Positions 8,780-17,657 of a stretch of DNA of 64,000 bases are shown here, piece after piece (within the stretch, counting starts at the first letter, position 1; every line of letters begins with the position of its first letter). The notes below the pieces were generated by a model. The model made no database searches, was not told where the DNA came from, and saw only the letters and a program-made list of their open reading frames with translations. The translations under genes and the position numbers were made by a program. This DNA is from Cetobacterium somerae (GTDB lineage: Bacteria; Fusobacteriota; Fusobacteriia; Fusobacteriales; Fusobacteriaceae): NCBI RefSeq assembly GCF_022430525.1, contig NZ_CP092519.1:372001-436000 (forward strand). The letters run 5' to 3'.

Positions 8780-9664
8780 CTAAGCAATTTTTTTGTACTC
8801 AAAAGTTGATAATTCAAAAGCTTCATTTGGAGTAGAATATCCTAAAGAACTATGTCCTCTTTCTGAGTTGTAAAAATTTAAATATGATTGGATTCCTTTG
8901 TATAATTCCAGTGTTGTTTTATGCTCGTAAAGATATAAATAATCATATTTAATTGTTCTCCAAAATCTTTCTATCCAGACATTGTCTAAACAACGGCCTT
9001 TTCCATCCATACTTAATAAAGCGCCTGATGAAAGCACTGTTTCGATAAACTCATTACTTGTATATTGACTACCTTGATCCGTATTTAATATTTCTGGTGA
9101 ACCATAAGTTTTTACTGCTTCTTTGTAACAATTAATGCAGAAATCTTTAGACATACTGTTTGACAATTCCCAAGTTAGTATTTTACGACTATAAACATCA
9201 ATTATTGCAGTTAAATACATAAAACCTGTTGGTGTTTTTAAATACGTAATATCAGTTGACCATACTGCATTAGGCTTTTCAATCTTTAGATTTCTCAAAA
9301 GGTAAGGGAATTTCTGCGCTCCAGCTTTAGGTTTACTTAAATTTCTTTTAGGTGCAATTCCTTTAAGGTTTAGCTGCCTCATGAGTCTTCTAATGACTGA
9401 TCTTTTTACAGGTATTCCAGCTCTATTCAAAGCTGCAGTAATACGTCTAGAACCCGCTGAAGGATCTAGACTGTATTGTTCCTTTATTTTTTCTTTTAAT
9501 TGAACCTGAATATCAACTTTAGGCCTAGGAGCGTAATAGTATGAGCTTCGACTAGCGCCAAATATTCTACATTGTTCTGAGATGCTAAAATAAAGGTTTT
9601 CTTCGATTAAAGAAACTGGATTACCTAATAAATCAGCTATCTCTCGAGCTTTTTTTTTAACCAA
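8780..9664 (-). CDS. IS3-family transposase OrfB (DDE integrase core)
   Basis: A 294-residue catalytic part with an HTH_21-type region (FGASRSSYYY, AALNRAGI) and the rve/DDE domain. The acidic residues sit in VWSTDITYLK (first D), LNTDQGSQYTS (second D) and NVWIERFWRTIK (E), with the usual FYNSERGHSSLGYSTP tail. It opens at a TTG inside the A-run shared with orfA and is most likely made as an OrfAB fusion by -1 frameshifting. The domain is complete with no visible lesion, so the element may be active. Confidence 0.9.
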   Translation of the reverse strand: MVKKKAREIADLLGNPVSLIEENLYFSISEQCRIFGASRSSYYYAPRPKVDIQVQLKEKIKEQYSLDPSAGSRRITAALNRAGIPVKRSVIRRLMRQLNLKGIAPKRNLSKPKAGAQKFPYLLRNLKIEKPNAVWSTDITYLKTPTGFMYLTAIIDVYSRKILTWELSNSMSKDFCINCYKEAVKTYGSPEILNTDQGSQYTSNEFIETVLSSGALLSMDGKGRCLDNVWIERFWRTIKYDYLYLYEHKTTLELYKGIQSYLNFYNSERGHSSLGYSTPNEAFELSTFEYKKIA

Positions 9665-9921
9665 TCGTTCTCAGAGCTAAGTTTACCAATTTTAGCATAA
9701 AGCTCATGTTGTTGCTCTTCAAGAAGTTCAATCTTTTTAGAGCTAGACATATCTTTAGAAAAAACAGAGATACCCGCCGATTTAAACTCATCTACCCAAC
9801 GAGATATTTGAGAAGGTGCAATATGATGTTCTGAAGCGATTTCTTGAAGAGTTTTTCTTTCTTTAAGTGCTTCCAAAACAACTGCAAATTTAAATTCTGG
9901 TGAATATGATTTTCTAGCCAC
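9637..9921 (-). CDS. IS3-family OrfA, DNA-binding HTH
   Basis: A 94-residue protein with an HTH_Tnp_1 domain (YSPEFKFAVVLEALKE, TLQEIASEHHIAPSQISRW) followed by a leucine-zipper-like helix (EQQHELYAKIGKLSSENDWLKKKLER). It starts at ATG with an AGGAGG site. Its 3' end overlaps orfB by 28 bases across a nine-A run followed by G (9650-9658 on the plus strand as T), the classic IS3 slippery site. Confidence 0.88.
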   Translation of the reverse strand: MARKSYSPEFKFAVVLEALKERKTLQEIASEHHIAPSQISRWVDEFKSAGISVFSKDMSSSKKIELLEEQQHELYAKIGKLSSENDWLKKKLER

Positions 9922-10380
9922 AACCTCATCCTCCTAGTTTATTTTATGATATATTATACCTCAAAATTTTGCTTAAGGTAAGAGGGAAGCTGTCTTAAAT
10001 CGTTAACCCATTATATAGAGATGATATATTCTGATATATTAAGATTAGCAGGATGTATAACAAACTTTTTTATGTTAGAAGAATATGGTGAGGGGTTTAA
10101 AGTATTGAGTGTATCTAGAAATATAGATAATGAATATAGCCAAAGAGTTATAAATTCTATGAAAGTTTTTTATCCTAAAATATCATTCACAATACAATCT
10201 TTTTTAGAGTTTAGATTTAAAGATAGAAAAGAAATCGAAAGTTATGATTTAATAATATCAGATACAGAAAGTTATAGTATTAAGAATCTAAGGAAAGTGA
10301 ATACTTTAAGTTTAAGAGAGATTCAAAGATGTTTTATAGAATATGTTTTAGATAAAAGATTTTTAAAGTTAAAAAAATAA

Positions 10381-10514
10381 GAAACGTGTTTTTTATGATA
10401 TAAAAAGTGTTAAAAAAAGTATATATACACACTACCTCAAAAATGATACTCTATATGTACAAATCCTTTTCTCTAATATATTCCCCCTAATATATATTTG
10501 AGAAAAATTCCAGA
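10381..10514. other. non-coding stretch downstream of the disrupted regulator
   Basis: No ORF with a ribosome site is visible between the regulator stop codon and the terminator at 10515. The stretch is AT-rich with a run TATATATACACAC near 10420 and a CCCCC stretch near 10485. It may be a 3' untranslated region or a small RNA ending at that terminator; I see no recognised structure. Confidence 0.3.
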
Positions 10515-10543
10515 AGAACTCCACCCCCCGGAGTTCTTTTTTT
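10515..10543 (+). terminator. intrinsic terminator (plus strand)
   Basis: AGAACTCC/GGAGTTCT stem with an ACCCCCC loop, followed by seven or more T. Confidence 0.8.
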
Positions 10544-10575
10544 ATTATAAATTTTATTTGAATAGGTTTAAAAAT

Positions 10576-10604
10576 AAAAAGGACGTTTTATAACGTCCTT
10601 TTTT
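10576..10604. terminator. bidirectional terminator downstream of pgk
   Basis: A-run, GGACGTT/AACGTCC stem and T-run; symmetric enough to end pgk transcription on the minus strand. Confidence 0.8.
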
Positions 10605-10648
10605 GTTTTAAAAATTAATGTGGTAGTCTTAATTTTTAAATATTTATA

Positions 10649-11848
10649 TTATTTGTTAGAAATCGATTCTACACCTGGTAATTTTTTACCTTCTAAATAT
10701 TCTAGAGAAGCTCCTCCACCAGTAGAGATATGAGAGAATTTATCAGCAAATCCTAAAGAGATAGCAGCAGCAGCAGAGTCTCCTCCACCGATGATAGTTG
10801 TAGCATTCTCTAAGTTAGCGATAGCTTCACAAACTCCGATAGTTCCTTTAGCGTAGTTAGACATTTCAAATACACCCATAGGTCCGTTCCATACAACTGT
10901 TTTTGCTCCAACTAATTGATCAGCAAATAATTTAACTGTAGCAGGTCCTACATCTAATCCCATCTCGTCATCAGGAATTGCATCTACAGATACAACTGAG
11001 TGAGGTGCATCGTTAGAGAATTCTTTACAGATTACTGTGTCGATAGGTAAAACTATTTTTCCATTAGCTTTTTCTAATAAAGATTTAGCTAACTCAACTT
11101 TATCCTCTTCAACAAGAGATTTTCCTGTATTTTTTCCTAAAGCTTTGAAGAATGTGAACATCATAGCTCCACCGATTAATATTTTATCAGCTTTAACTAA
11201 TAAGTTTTCAATAACTCCAATCTTATCAGAAACTTTAGCTCCTCCTAAGATAGCAACTAAAGGTCTCTCTGGTGCATCAACAGCTCCACCAATAAATTTG
11301 ATTTCTTTTTCCATTAAGAATCCAGCAGCAGTGTTTCCTTCTCCAATGTTAGCAGCGATTCCAACGTTAGAAGCATGAGCTCTGTGAGCAGTTCCAAATG
11401 CATCGTTAACGAATAAATCTCCTAAAGAAGCCCAATATTTTCCTAACTCTGGATCATTTTTAGATTCTTTTTTACCATCTAAATCTTCAAATCTAGTATT
11501 TTGGAACATTAAGATTTCTCCATCTTTTAAGTTAGCAACAGCCTTTTCTAACTCCTCTCCTCTTGTAGCATTGATGAAAGTTACAGGTTGTCCTAAAAGC
11601 TCAGCTAATCTCTTAGCAACAGGCTCGATATTTCTTTTTTCTAAATCAGCAGCTTCTTTAACTTTTCCTAAGTGAGAGAAAGCGATTACTTTTCCTCCAT
11701 TTTCTAAAACATACTTTATAGTTGGTAAAGCAGCTACGATTCTGTTTTCGTCAGTGATTTTTCCATCTTTCATAGGAACGTTAAAATCAACTCTCATTAA
11801 AACTTTCTTACCAGCTACATTTAAATCAGTTACAATTTTCTTTGCCAT
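10649..11848 (-). CDS. pgk: phosphoglycerate kinase
   Basis: A 399-residue phosphoglycerate kinase that transfers phosphate from 1,3-bisphosphoglycerate to ADP in glycolysis. Signature blocks seen include [16 protein letters not shown] near the N-terminus, AFSHLGK, the nucleotide-binding [11 protein letters not shown] and the C-terminal GGGDSAAA and [14 protein letters not shown]. The start at 11848 (ATG) is chosen because the in-frame TTG further upstream forms part of the GGGAGG site. It follows gapA in the same direction but with a terminator in the 109-base gap, so expression is by partial read-through or its own promoter. Confidence 0.95.
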   Translation of the reverse strand: MAKKIVTDLNVAGKKVLMRVDFNVPMKDGKITDENRIVAALPTIKYVLENGGKVIAFSHLGKVKEAADLEKRNIEPVAKRLAELLGQPVTFINATRGEELEKAVANLKDGEILMFQNTRFEDLDGKKESKNDPELGKYWASLGDLFVNDAFGTAHRAHASNVGIAANIGEGNTAAGFLMEKEIKFIGGAVDAPERPLVAILGGAKVSDKIGVIENLLVKADKILIGGAMMFTFFKALGKNTGKSLVEEDKVELAKSLLEKANGKIVLPIDTVICKEFSNDAPHSVVSVDAIPDDEMGLDVGPATVKLFADQLVGAKTVVWNGPMGVFEMSNYAKGTIGVCEAIANLENATTIIGGGDSAAAAISLGFADKFSHISTGGGASLEYLEGKKLPGVESISNK

Positions 11849-11894
11849 TTTGTATGAACCTCCCAAAATTTTTATAAATAACTTATATTTTCTT

Positions 11895-11923
11895 AAAAAA
11901 AAGCGGAACTAAATAGTCCCGCT
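11895..11923 (-). terminator. intrinsic terminator between gapA and pgk
   Basis: On the minus strand AGCGGGACTA pairs with TAGTTCCGCT (one G-U) and is followed by eight T. It separates gapA from pgk. Confidence 0.8.
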
Positions 11924-11957
11924 ATTCTGTTTATTCTGTTTTTCCTAGATGCTCTAA

Positions 11958-12965
11958 TTACTTAGAAATTTCTACGAAGTACTTTAAAGTTCTTATTAAT
12001 TGAGCAGTATAAGACATTTCGTTATCGTACCAAGCAACAGTTTTAACTAATTGCTTATCTCCAACTGTCATAACTCTTGTTTGAGTTGCATCAAATAATG
12101 ATCCGAATTCGATTCCGATGATATCAGAAGATACTAATTCTTCTTCAGTGTATCCGAATGACTCGTTTGCAGCAGCTTTCATAGCAGCGTTGATTTCAGC
12201 AACAGTTACTGGCTTCTCTAAAACAGTTACTAACTCAGTTAATGATCCAGTGATTACTGGTACTCTTTGAGCAGCTCCATCTAATTTTCCAGCTAATGCA
12301 GGGATTACTAATCCGATAGCTTTTGCAGCTCCAGTTGTGTTAGGAACGATGTTTGCAGCAGCAGCTCTACCTCTTCTTAAATCTCCTTTACCGTGTGGAC
12401 CATCTAATGTATTTTGGTCATTTGTGTAAGCGTGGATAGTAGTCATTAATCCTTCTACAACTCCAAACTCGTTATTTAATACGTTAGCCATTGGTGCTAA
12501 ACAGTTAGTTGTACAAGAAGCTCCAGAAATTACTGTTTCTGTACCATCTAAAATTTGGTGGTTTACGTTATAAACTACAGTTTTGATATCTCCTGTTGCA
12601 GGTGCAGATATAACAACTTTTTTAGCTCCAGCTTCTAAGTGAAGTCCAGCTTTCTCTTGAGAAGTGAAGAATCCAGTACACTCAAGAACAACGTCTACTT
12701 TTAATTCTCCCCATGGTAAGTTTTTAGGATCTCTATCAGCTAAAACTTTAATTTCTTTTCCGTTAACTGAGAATCCTCCTTCGATAACCTCGATAGTTCC
12801 GTTGAATCTACCTTGTGCTGAATCATACTTGAAAAGGTGAGCAAGAGTTTTTGCGTCTGTTAAGTCGTTTATTGCTACTACCTCAAACTCAGGGTTGTTC
12901 ATCATTAATCTTAATGCTAATCTTCCAATTCTTCCGAATCCATTAATCGCTACTTTAACTGCCAT
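11958..12965 (-). CDS. gapA: glyceraldehyde-3-phosphate dehydrogenase, type I
   Basis: A 335-residue NAD-dependent GAPDH. The Rossmann start [17 protein letters not shown], the catalytic cysteine block SCTTNCLAP, the HAYTNDQ catalytic-histidine-side loop and the WYDNEMSY C-terminal motif are all present. The ATG follows AGGAGG. The codon use is more biased than in neighbouring genes, as expected for a highly expressed glycolytic gene. A TTGACA-N17-TATCAT promoter lies at 13099-13127, giving a leader of about 125 nt. Confidence 0.96.
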   Translation of the reverse strand: MAVKVAINGFGRIGRLALRLMMNNPEFEVVAINDLTDAKTLAHLFKYDSAQGRFNGTIEVIEGGFSVNGKEIKVLADRDPKNLPWGELKVDVVLECTGFFTSQEKAGLHLEAGAKKVVISAPATGDIKTVVYNVNHQILDGTETVISGASCTTNCLAPMANVLNNEFGVVEGLMTTIHAYTNDQNTLDGPHGKGDLRRGRAAAANIVPNTTGAAKAIGLVIPALAGKLDGAAQRVPVITGSLTELVTVLEKPVTVAEINAAMKAAANESFGYTEEELVSSDIIGIEFGSLFDATQTRVMTVGDKQLVKTVAWYDNEMSYTAQLIRTLKYFVEISK

Positions 12966-13098
12966 TTGGAAACCTCCTAAAAATTTATATTTTTTTTAAA
13001 TTAAGTTCGATAAATATTTGTACATCTTTTAGAAATTACAAGATAAACTTGTATTTCCTTTTTTCTTTTTTTTCTAAAATGCTTTTGTTTATGTTTTA

Positions 13099-13127
13099 AT
13101 GATATATTATCTTGGTTAATTTGTCAA
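13099..13127 (-). promoter_or_regulatory. gapA promoter (TTGACA-N17-TATCAT)
   Basis: Minus-strand -35 TTGACA at 13122-13127 and -10 TATCAT at 13099-13104 with exact 17-base spacing. The remaining 120-base leader to the gapA start is AT-rich, with no recognised riboswitch. Confidence 0.65.
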
Positions 13128-13162
13128 TTTATTCATGGGAACTAAAATTAATCTTTTTATGA

Positions 13163-13191
13163 TTACTTTTTCATTAAAATTATAGTATAAT
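13163..13191 (+). promoter_or_regulatory. promoter of the HD-GYP gene (TTACTT-N17-TATAAT)
   Basis: A perfect TATAAT at 13186-13191 with a TTACTT at 13163-13168 lies 33 bases upstream of the start codon, divergent from gapA. Confidence 0.5.
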
Positions 13192-13223
13192 TGAAAAAAA
13201 CAAATTAGGGGGAGATCGAATAC

Positions 13224-15302
13224 ATGTTAAAATTTCTACTCTTTTCTCTTTTATTGTGCACAAATTTGATAGGAAAAGAGCATGTAGTTTTATTAGAAAA
13301 TGAAAATAGTTTTTTCTTCTATAAAGAGAGAGATGAATATAAGGGATTATATCCAAAAATATTTGAAGATATTAATAAAAAAAAGAAAATAAATTTAACT
13401 TTAAAAGAATTAGATACAAATTTAATATTAGATATGGAAAAAGGTAAAGATATTTTAATAATGGATTTAATAGAAAATGATGAAAGAAGAGAAAAATATT
13501 ATTTTATACCTACCTTTTTTTATTTAAAAGCTAATATGTATTTTTTAAATAATAATTATATAGATATTACAAATTTTTATAAAAAAAGAGTTGGAATCAT
13601 AAAAGGAACATATTTAGATAAAGAGTTTTTAGAAAAATATGATTTTTTATATAGTGATGTAATAGACATTGAAACTAGAGAAAAAGGATTACAAATGCTA
13701 AAAGATGGAGAAATTGATGGTTTTGTAGCAGATAATCAATATGGATTTAAAGATAATTTGAAAAAAATAGAGTTAAATAGAATTCCAATTATGGTGACAA
13801 CTTTAGCAGTACCCAAAATTCAGAGAAAACTTTATAAGGATTTAAAAAAATATTTTGAAGAAATGTCTCCTGAAGTACTTAAGAATATGATAAGTGATTC
13901 TAGAAAAGAATATTATAAAGATAAATTTAAGGATAAATATATAAATTTAAAAAATAAATCAATAGATGTAGTTTTTCCAACAGAGAAAAGCAATTATCCT
14001 CTCTATTATATAGAAAATAGTGAAGAGAAAGGATTAGCTATTGAATATTTAAAAGATGTAGGAGATATATTAGGTGTTAAAATAAGAAAAATCTTTTATT
14101 CAAAAGATGAGGATTGGAAAAATAGTGATATAACAATAGCTTCAACAGTAGAAAGTAGTATTAGAGATAATGAGAATTATACAAATCCATATTATACTTT
14201 AACTCCTATTATTTTTAATAGGAAAGAAGAAGGATTTATAAATAATTTAGTAGAAGCAAGAAAAAAAAGATTTGCTGTTGTGGAAAATTCATATTATATG
14301 GATTATTTGAGAAAATTTTTAAAAGAAGAAAATTTTATATATGCTAAAGATATTGATGAAACAATTGAAAAAGTAAGAAAAAAAGAAGCTGATTATAGTA
14401 TTAGTGATTATAAAACATTAATCAATAAATTGTATAATAATGGTTATGATAAAGAAATTAAAATTGCTGGAATTTTAGATAAAAAGTATGATGTATCAAT
14501 GGTTGTAAACGAGAAAGAACATGAGTTATACGAAGCATTAAAAGATATTTCAGCTAGTTTTTTAAATGAAAATATGAGTAAAAATATTTATTTAGAAAAA
14601 AATAGTTATGAAACAGATAATTCTAAAAAATTTTTAATATTTTCAATTGGAATTTTATTTATTAGCTTAATTTTACTGTATAAAGGGAAAAAAAGTTTAA
14701 CAGAAAAAAGAAAATATGAAGATTTGATGTTATCTTTAGTTTCATCGTTAGAGGCTGTTAATCAATTTAATGATCTTGAAACAGGAAATCATATAAAGAG
14801 ATTAAACTTATATTCAGAACTTTTAGCAAATAAATTAGGATGTAATAAAAAATTTTGTGAAGAAATAGGAAGAGTAGCATCTCTTCATGATGTAGGGAAA
14901 ATTGGTATAGATAGAAGCATATTAAAAAAACCAGGAAAACTAAATGAGGAAGAGTTTAAAATAATAAAAGAACATCCTGAAATAGGTTATGAAATTATAA
15001 AAAAATCAGGTGTAAGCTTAATGGCTGAAAATATAGCGAGATATCATCATGAAAAATGGAATGGAAAGGGATATCCTAGAGGTTTAAAAGGTTTGGAAAT
15101 ACCTTTAGAGGCACGAATTGTATCAATCGTAGATGTTTATGATGCATTGAGACAAAAAAGAGTTTATAAAGATGGGTTTACACATGAAAAAGCTATAGAA
15201 ATAATAAGAAGTGAAAGTGGAAAAAGCTTTGATCCTAATGTAGTAAAGGTTTTTTTAGAAAATGAATTTAAATTTGAAAGATTATTTAATTCACATATAT
15301 AA
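13224..15302 (+). CDS. membrane-bound HD-GYP c-di-GMP phosphodiesterase with periplasmic solute-binding sensor
   Basis: A 692-residue sensor-effector protein. After a signal peptide come two tandem SBP_bac_3-like periplasmic modules (about 20-235 and 245-465), one transmembrane helix (about 469-488, FLIFSIGILFISLILLY) and a cytoplasmic HD-GYP domain. The metal-binding HD is in SLHDVGKIGID (about 552) and the GYP loop is YHHEKWNGKGYPRG (about 605-620). HD-GYP enzymes hydrolyse cyclic di-GMP; the dual binding-protein module suggests control by an amino acid or other small ligand. No GGDEF domain is present. A c-di-GMP riboswitch occurs at 43.4 kb in the same window. Confidence 0.88.
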   Translation: MLKFLLFSLLLCTNLIGKEHVVLLENENSFFFYKERDEYKGLYPKIFEDINKKKKINLTLKELDTNLILDMEKGKDILIMDLIENDERREKYYFIPTFFYLKANMYFLNNNYIDITNFYKKRVGIIKGTYLDKEFLEKYDFLYSDVIDIETREKGLQMLKDGEIDGFVADNQYGFKDNLKKIELNRIPIMVTTLAVPKIQRKLYKDLKKYFEEMSPEVLKNMISDSRKEYYKDKFKDKYINLKNKSIDVVFPTEKSNYPLYYIENSEEKGLAIEYLKDVGDILGVKIRKIFYSKDEDWKNSDITIASTVESSIRDNENYTNPYYTLTPIIFNRKEEGFINNLVEARKKRFAVVENSYYMDYLRKFLKEENFIYAKDIDETIEKVRKKEADYSISDYKTLINKLYNNGYDKEIKIAGILDKKYDVSMVVNEKEHELYEALKDISASFLNENMSKNIYLEKNSYETDNSKKFLIFSIGILFISLILLYKGKKSLTEKRKYEDLMLSLVSSLEAVNQFNDLETGNHIKRLNLYSELLANKLGCNKKFCEEIGRVASLHDVGKIGIDRSILKKPGKLNEEEFKIIKEHPEIGYEIIKKSGVSLMAENIARYHHEKWNGKGYPRGLKGLEIPLEARIVSIVDVYDALRQKRVYKDGFTHEKAIEIIRSESGKSFDPNVVKVFLENEFKFERLFNSHI

Positions 15303-15306
15303 AAAT

Positions 15307-15341
15307 AAAAGAGAGCTAAATACTATATTTTGCTCTCTTTT
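15307..15341. terminator. bidirectional terminator
   Basis: AAAAGAGAGC/GCTCTCTTTT stem shared by the convergent HD-GYP gene and the decarboxylase operon. Confidence 0.8.
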
Positions 15342-15344
15342 ACT

Positions 15345-16730
15345 TTAAGTTATTATACTGTAAAAAGAGATTAAACCTAAGAGTAAAATTATAAAAGATA
15401 TAAATTTATCTTTAGTATTTTGAAAAAAGTATCCTGTTTTTCTCTTAGTATCAAATAAAAAATAGATAGTTCCAAGTGCATAAATTGTTAAGGATTGGAA
15501 AACATAATTAAGTCCAGATGAATAAATCATCCAAATTCCATAAATTACTCCACCTATTCCCCAATAAAAACATTTTTTATGAGCATGTTGAATTGCTATT
15601 TTCATTAAAAACATAGCTGAAAAAATATAAGGAATAAGAATCATACAAGATGCCGAATTTGTAATAACAAGATATGCATTTTGTGCTGACAATGAAAGAA
15701 AAAATATAATTTGTTTTAAAATACCATTTGTGAAAAGAGCTCCAGAACAAGCATCATTTTTATTCACTTTTTTTAAAAACTTAGGAAATAAATCATCTAA
15801 AGCTACATTATAAGGTATTTCTGCTGTTAGAAAAGTCCAACTAAGCCAAGCTCCAGCAACAGATATCAAAACAGCTAAATTAACTAAAGTAGCTCCCACT
15901 GGTCCAATAACAGCTTCAATGATATATGATAAAGCTGGATCTTTAAGTGCAGCTAATTCAGCATCACTTAGAACACCATAGCTCAAAAGTACAATAAAAA
16001 CATATAAAAATAAAGATATGAAATAGCCAATCATAGTTGCTTTTCCAACTAATTTAATATTAGATGCTTTATCAGATATAACAACAGCACCCTCTATTCC
16101 TATAAAAGCCCACAGAGTTTGTAGCATACAGCCTTTAACTTGAGTAAAAATGCTAGCATGATTAAATGAACCACCCCAAAAATCTTTTATAAATATTTGG
16201 CGAGTAAAACCAATATATAAAATAATAATACCTAAAAAAATAGCTACAACTTTACCTATTGTAGCTAAAACATTTATAAATGTAAGTCCTATATCTCCAG
16301 CAAGAGCAATTCCAATTACTATCCAAATTAAAATACTTCCTAAAAGGATGCCGTTGAAACTACTAATCGGTCCAATACTGGGAAAAAAGTAATTCAAAGT
16401 TTGAACTAATAAAACTGGGTAGCTAGCATTGCTTATTACATTTGAAATCCAGTATCCCCATGCGGAATGAAAACCTGAAAAAGTTCCAAAACCTTCTTTG
16501 GCATACTTATAAATTCCATCTGTTACATCTGGAGTTTCAGTAGCTAAAATTTGAAAGGTTTTGGCTAAAAAAAGAACTCCAATACCAGAGATTAACCATC
16601 CGATTATGGCAGCTCCAGCAGAGGATGATTGAGCAATGTTTTTAGGCATATTAAATATTCCTCCGCCAATCATAGAACCGACAACAATTGTTGATAATGC
16701 GAAAATTCCTAAAGAGTTCTTTTTTTCCAT
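15345..16730 (-). CDS. APC-family amino acid/amine antiporter, likely histidine/histamine
   Basis: A 461-residue transporter with about 12 membrane helices. The N-terminal ALSTIVVGSMIGGGIFNMP carries the substrate-carboxylate-binding GSMIGGGIFN motif of basic amino acid/polyamine antiporters (ArcD/AdiC/HdcP type). I chose the ATG at 16730; a TTG nine bases upstream sits too close to the GGGAGG site. It is the last gene of the operon, 30 bases after the histidine decarboxylase gene, and ends at the terminator. The adjacency suggests it exchanges histidine for histamine, but the substrate is inferred. It is a paralogue of the antiporter at 18600-20063. Confidence 0.82.
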   Translation of the reverse strand: MEKKNSLGIFALSTIVVGSMIGGGIFNMPKNIAQSSSAGAAIIGWLISGIGVLFLAKTFQILATETPDVTDGIYKYAKEGFGTFSGFHSAWGYWISNVISNASYPVLLVQTLNYFFPSIGPISSFNGILLGSILIWIVIGIALAGDIGLTFINVLATIGKVVAIFLGIIILYIGFTRQIFIKDFWGGSFNHASIFTQVKGCMLQTLWAFIGIEGAVVISDKASNIKLVGKATMIGYFISLFLYVFIVLLSYGVLSDAELAALKDPALSYIIEAVIGPVGATLVNLAVLISVAGAWLSWTFLTAEIPYNVALDDLFPKFLKKVNKNDACSGALFTNGILKQIIFFLSLSAQNAYLVITNSASCMILIPYIFSAMFLMKIAIQHAHKKCFYWGIGGVIYGIWMIYSSGLNYVFQSLTIYALGTIYFLFDTKRKTGYFFQNTKDKFISFIILLLGLISFYSIIT

Positions 16731-16760
16731 AGTAGCCAAAACCTCCCTAAATATCTAGAA

Positions 16761-17639
16761 CTATTTTTTTACGATAGGTTCTAATCCTTGAACATCTAAC
16801 CACTGAGAAAGAGTTAAGTTATTTAATTCTCCAAATCCTTTTTCAGGAACAGCTTTTCTAGCTAAAGTAACATAAGGTCCACATGTTAGAGATGTTCCAA
16901 TTTCTCCAGGTTTCATAATAGTATAAGCAAATCCTACATAAGTTCTATCGTATGCAACATGAGAGTCTTTTCCACATTCAACAACAGACCAAACGATAGC
17001 TTTTCTATGATCTTCTAAGAATTTTTTTAGATCGTCTGGATTGTCATTTTCAGTCCAAATTCCAGCATCTTCAATAAATAAGCTCGCATCTTTATCTCTA
17101 TCTTTAGCTATAGATATAGCGATAAAACACCAAACACCATACCCTTCATTCTCTTTAAATTCTCTATTTTCAGTAGGTCTATATGCAGTAACCCCTTTGT
17201 TAGCACAAATCATATGTGATCCAGGAAGAGGAGTGAATCTTCTTTTAGATTCAGTTCCAAAAAGTTCAACACCAGCCTCTAAAAGAGGTTTAGCATCATA
17301 AACTTTTAAAATTGAACCATCAAATTGAGGAACTTCTAAAACAGTTGGGTTTGAATCTTCAGCAATTGAATCATGCTTAGCTAAGTCATATCCCCAAACT
17401 TGTCCAGCAAGTCCACAGAAAGATGAAGCAGTTAACATGTTAATTTGTCCAACATAAGCATCGTTAACCTCAGCTCTATCATAAGCTACAATACCATCTA
17501 TTAAAATATCGTCAGTTTTAGGAACTGTACCTACAGAAACTTTTAAAACTGAAACATATCCGTTTCCAGTTGAACCAGGAGCTCCATATCCATCACAATA
17601 ATCCTCATAAAAGCTAATCGCAGTTTTGTCAATTTTCAT
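16761..17639 (-). CDS. hdcA: pyruvoyl-dependent histidine decarboxylase proenzyme
   Basis: A 292-residue protein that matches the Lactobacillus-type proenzyme along its length (GNGYVSVLKVSVG, DGIVAYDRAEVNDAYVGQINM, GTESKRRF, GYGVWCFIAISIA, ASLFIEDAG). The self-cleavage site TASSFCG is intact. By family knowledge, cleavage between the two serines (72 and 73 here) yields a beta chain and an alpha chain whose N-terminal serine becomes the pyruvoyl cofactor; the catalytic glutamate is E190 in FIEDAG. The enzyme converts histidine to histamine and CO2, consuming a proton. No hdcB-like gene is adjacent. It is flanked by ctlX and an antiporter, with spacings of about 20-30 bases. Confidence 0.9.
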   Translation of the reverse strand: MKIDKTAISFYEDYCDGYGAPGSTGNGYVSVLKVSVGTVPKTDDILIDGIVAYDRAEVNDAYVGQINMLTASSFCGLAGQVWGYDLAKHDSIAEDSNPTVLEVPQFDGSILKVYDAKPLLEAGVELFGTESKRRFTPLPGSHMICANKGVTAYRPTENREFKENEGYGVWCFIAISIAKDRDKDASLFIEDAGIWTENDNPDDLKKFLEDHRKAIVWSVVECGKDSHVAYDRTYVGFAYTIMKPGEIGTSLTCGPYVTLARKAVPEKGFGELNNLTLSQWLDVQGLEPIVKK

Positions 17640-17657
17640 TTTTGTTCCTCCTTTATT

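Larger units (their letters stand above)
8747..10010 (-). mobile_element. IS3-family insertion sequence, about 1.26 kb
   Basis: The element carries overlapping orfA and orfB on the minus strand. Its ends form imperfect inverted repeats that start TGGG. The left end reads TGGGCTCTTTTGTCAAACAG and the complement of the right end TGGGTTAACGATTTAAGACA; both run on into a similar C-T-rich stretch ending TAAGCAA. It interrupts the BglG-type regulator. Flanks read GTATGG on the left and TTATAT on the right, so no convincing 3-4 bp duplication is seen and the exact ends are uncertain by one or two bases. Confidence 0.85.
7697..10380 (+). pseudogene. BglG-type transcriptional regulator disrupted by an IS3-family element
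   Basis: The 5' part (7697-8746, 350 codons) encodes an N-terminal HTH, a second HTH of the BglG/Mga type (MGVSRTTAIKDLKKVREFL, then a GIFL strand) and a PRD-like helical region. It runs into the IS and would end SNSFS using IS bases. The 3' part (10011-10380) resumes in another frame as YIEMIYSDILRLAG and continues into an EIIB-like alpha/beta domain (YDLIISDTES) to the stop at 10380. The intact protein would have been about 470 residues. Position behind manA suggests it controlled a sugar phosphotransferase system or the manA operon. A clean target duplication could not be found, so simple excision would not obviously restore the frame. Confidence 0.8.

Noticed and set aside
8741-10014. Clean 3-4 bp target duplication for the IS
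   Set aside because: Flanks GTATGG and TTATAT do not match at the TGGG ends; a TAT duplication is possible only by shifting the ends and does not restore the reading frame.
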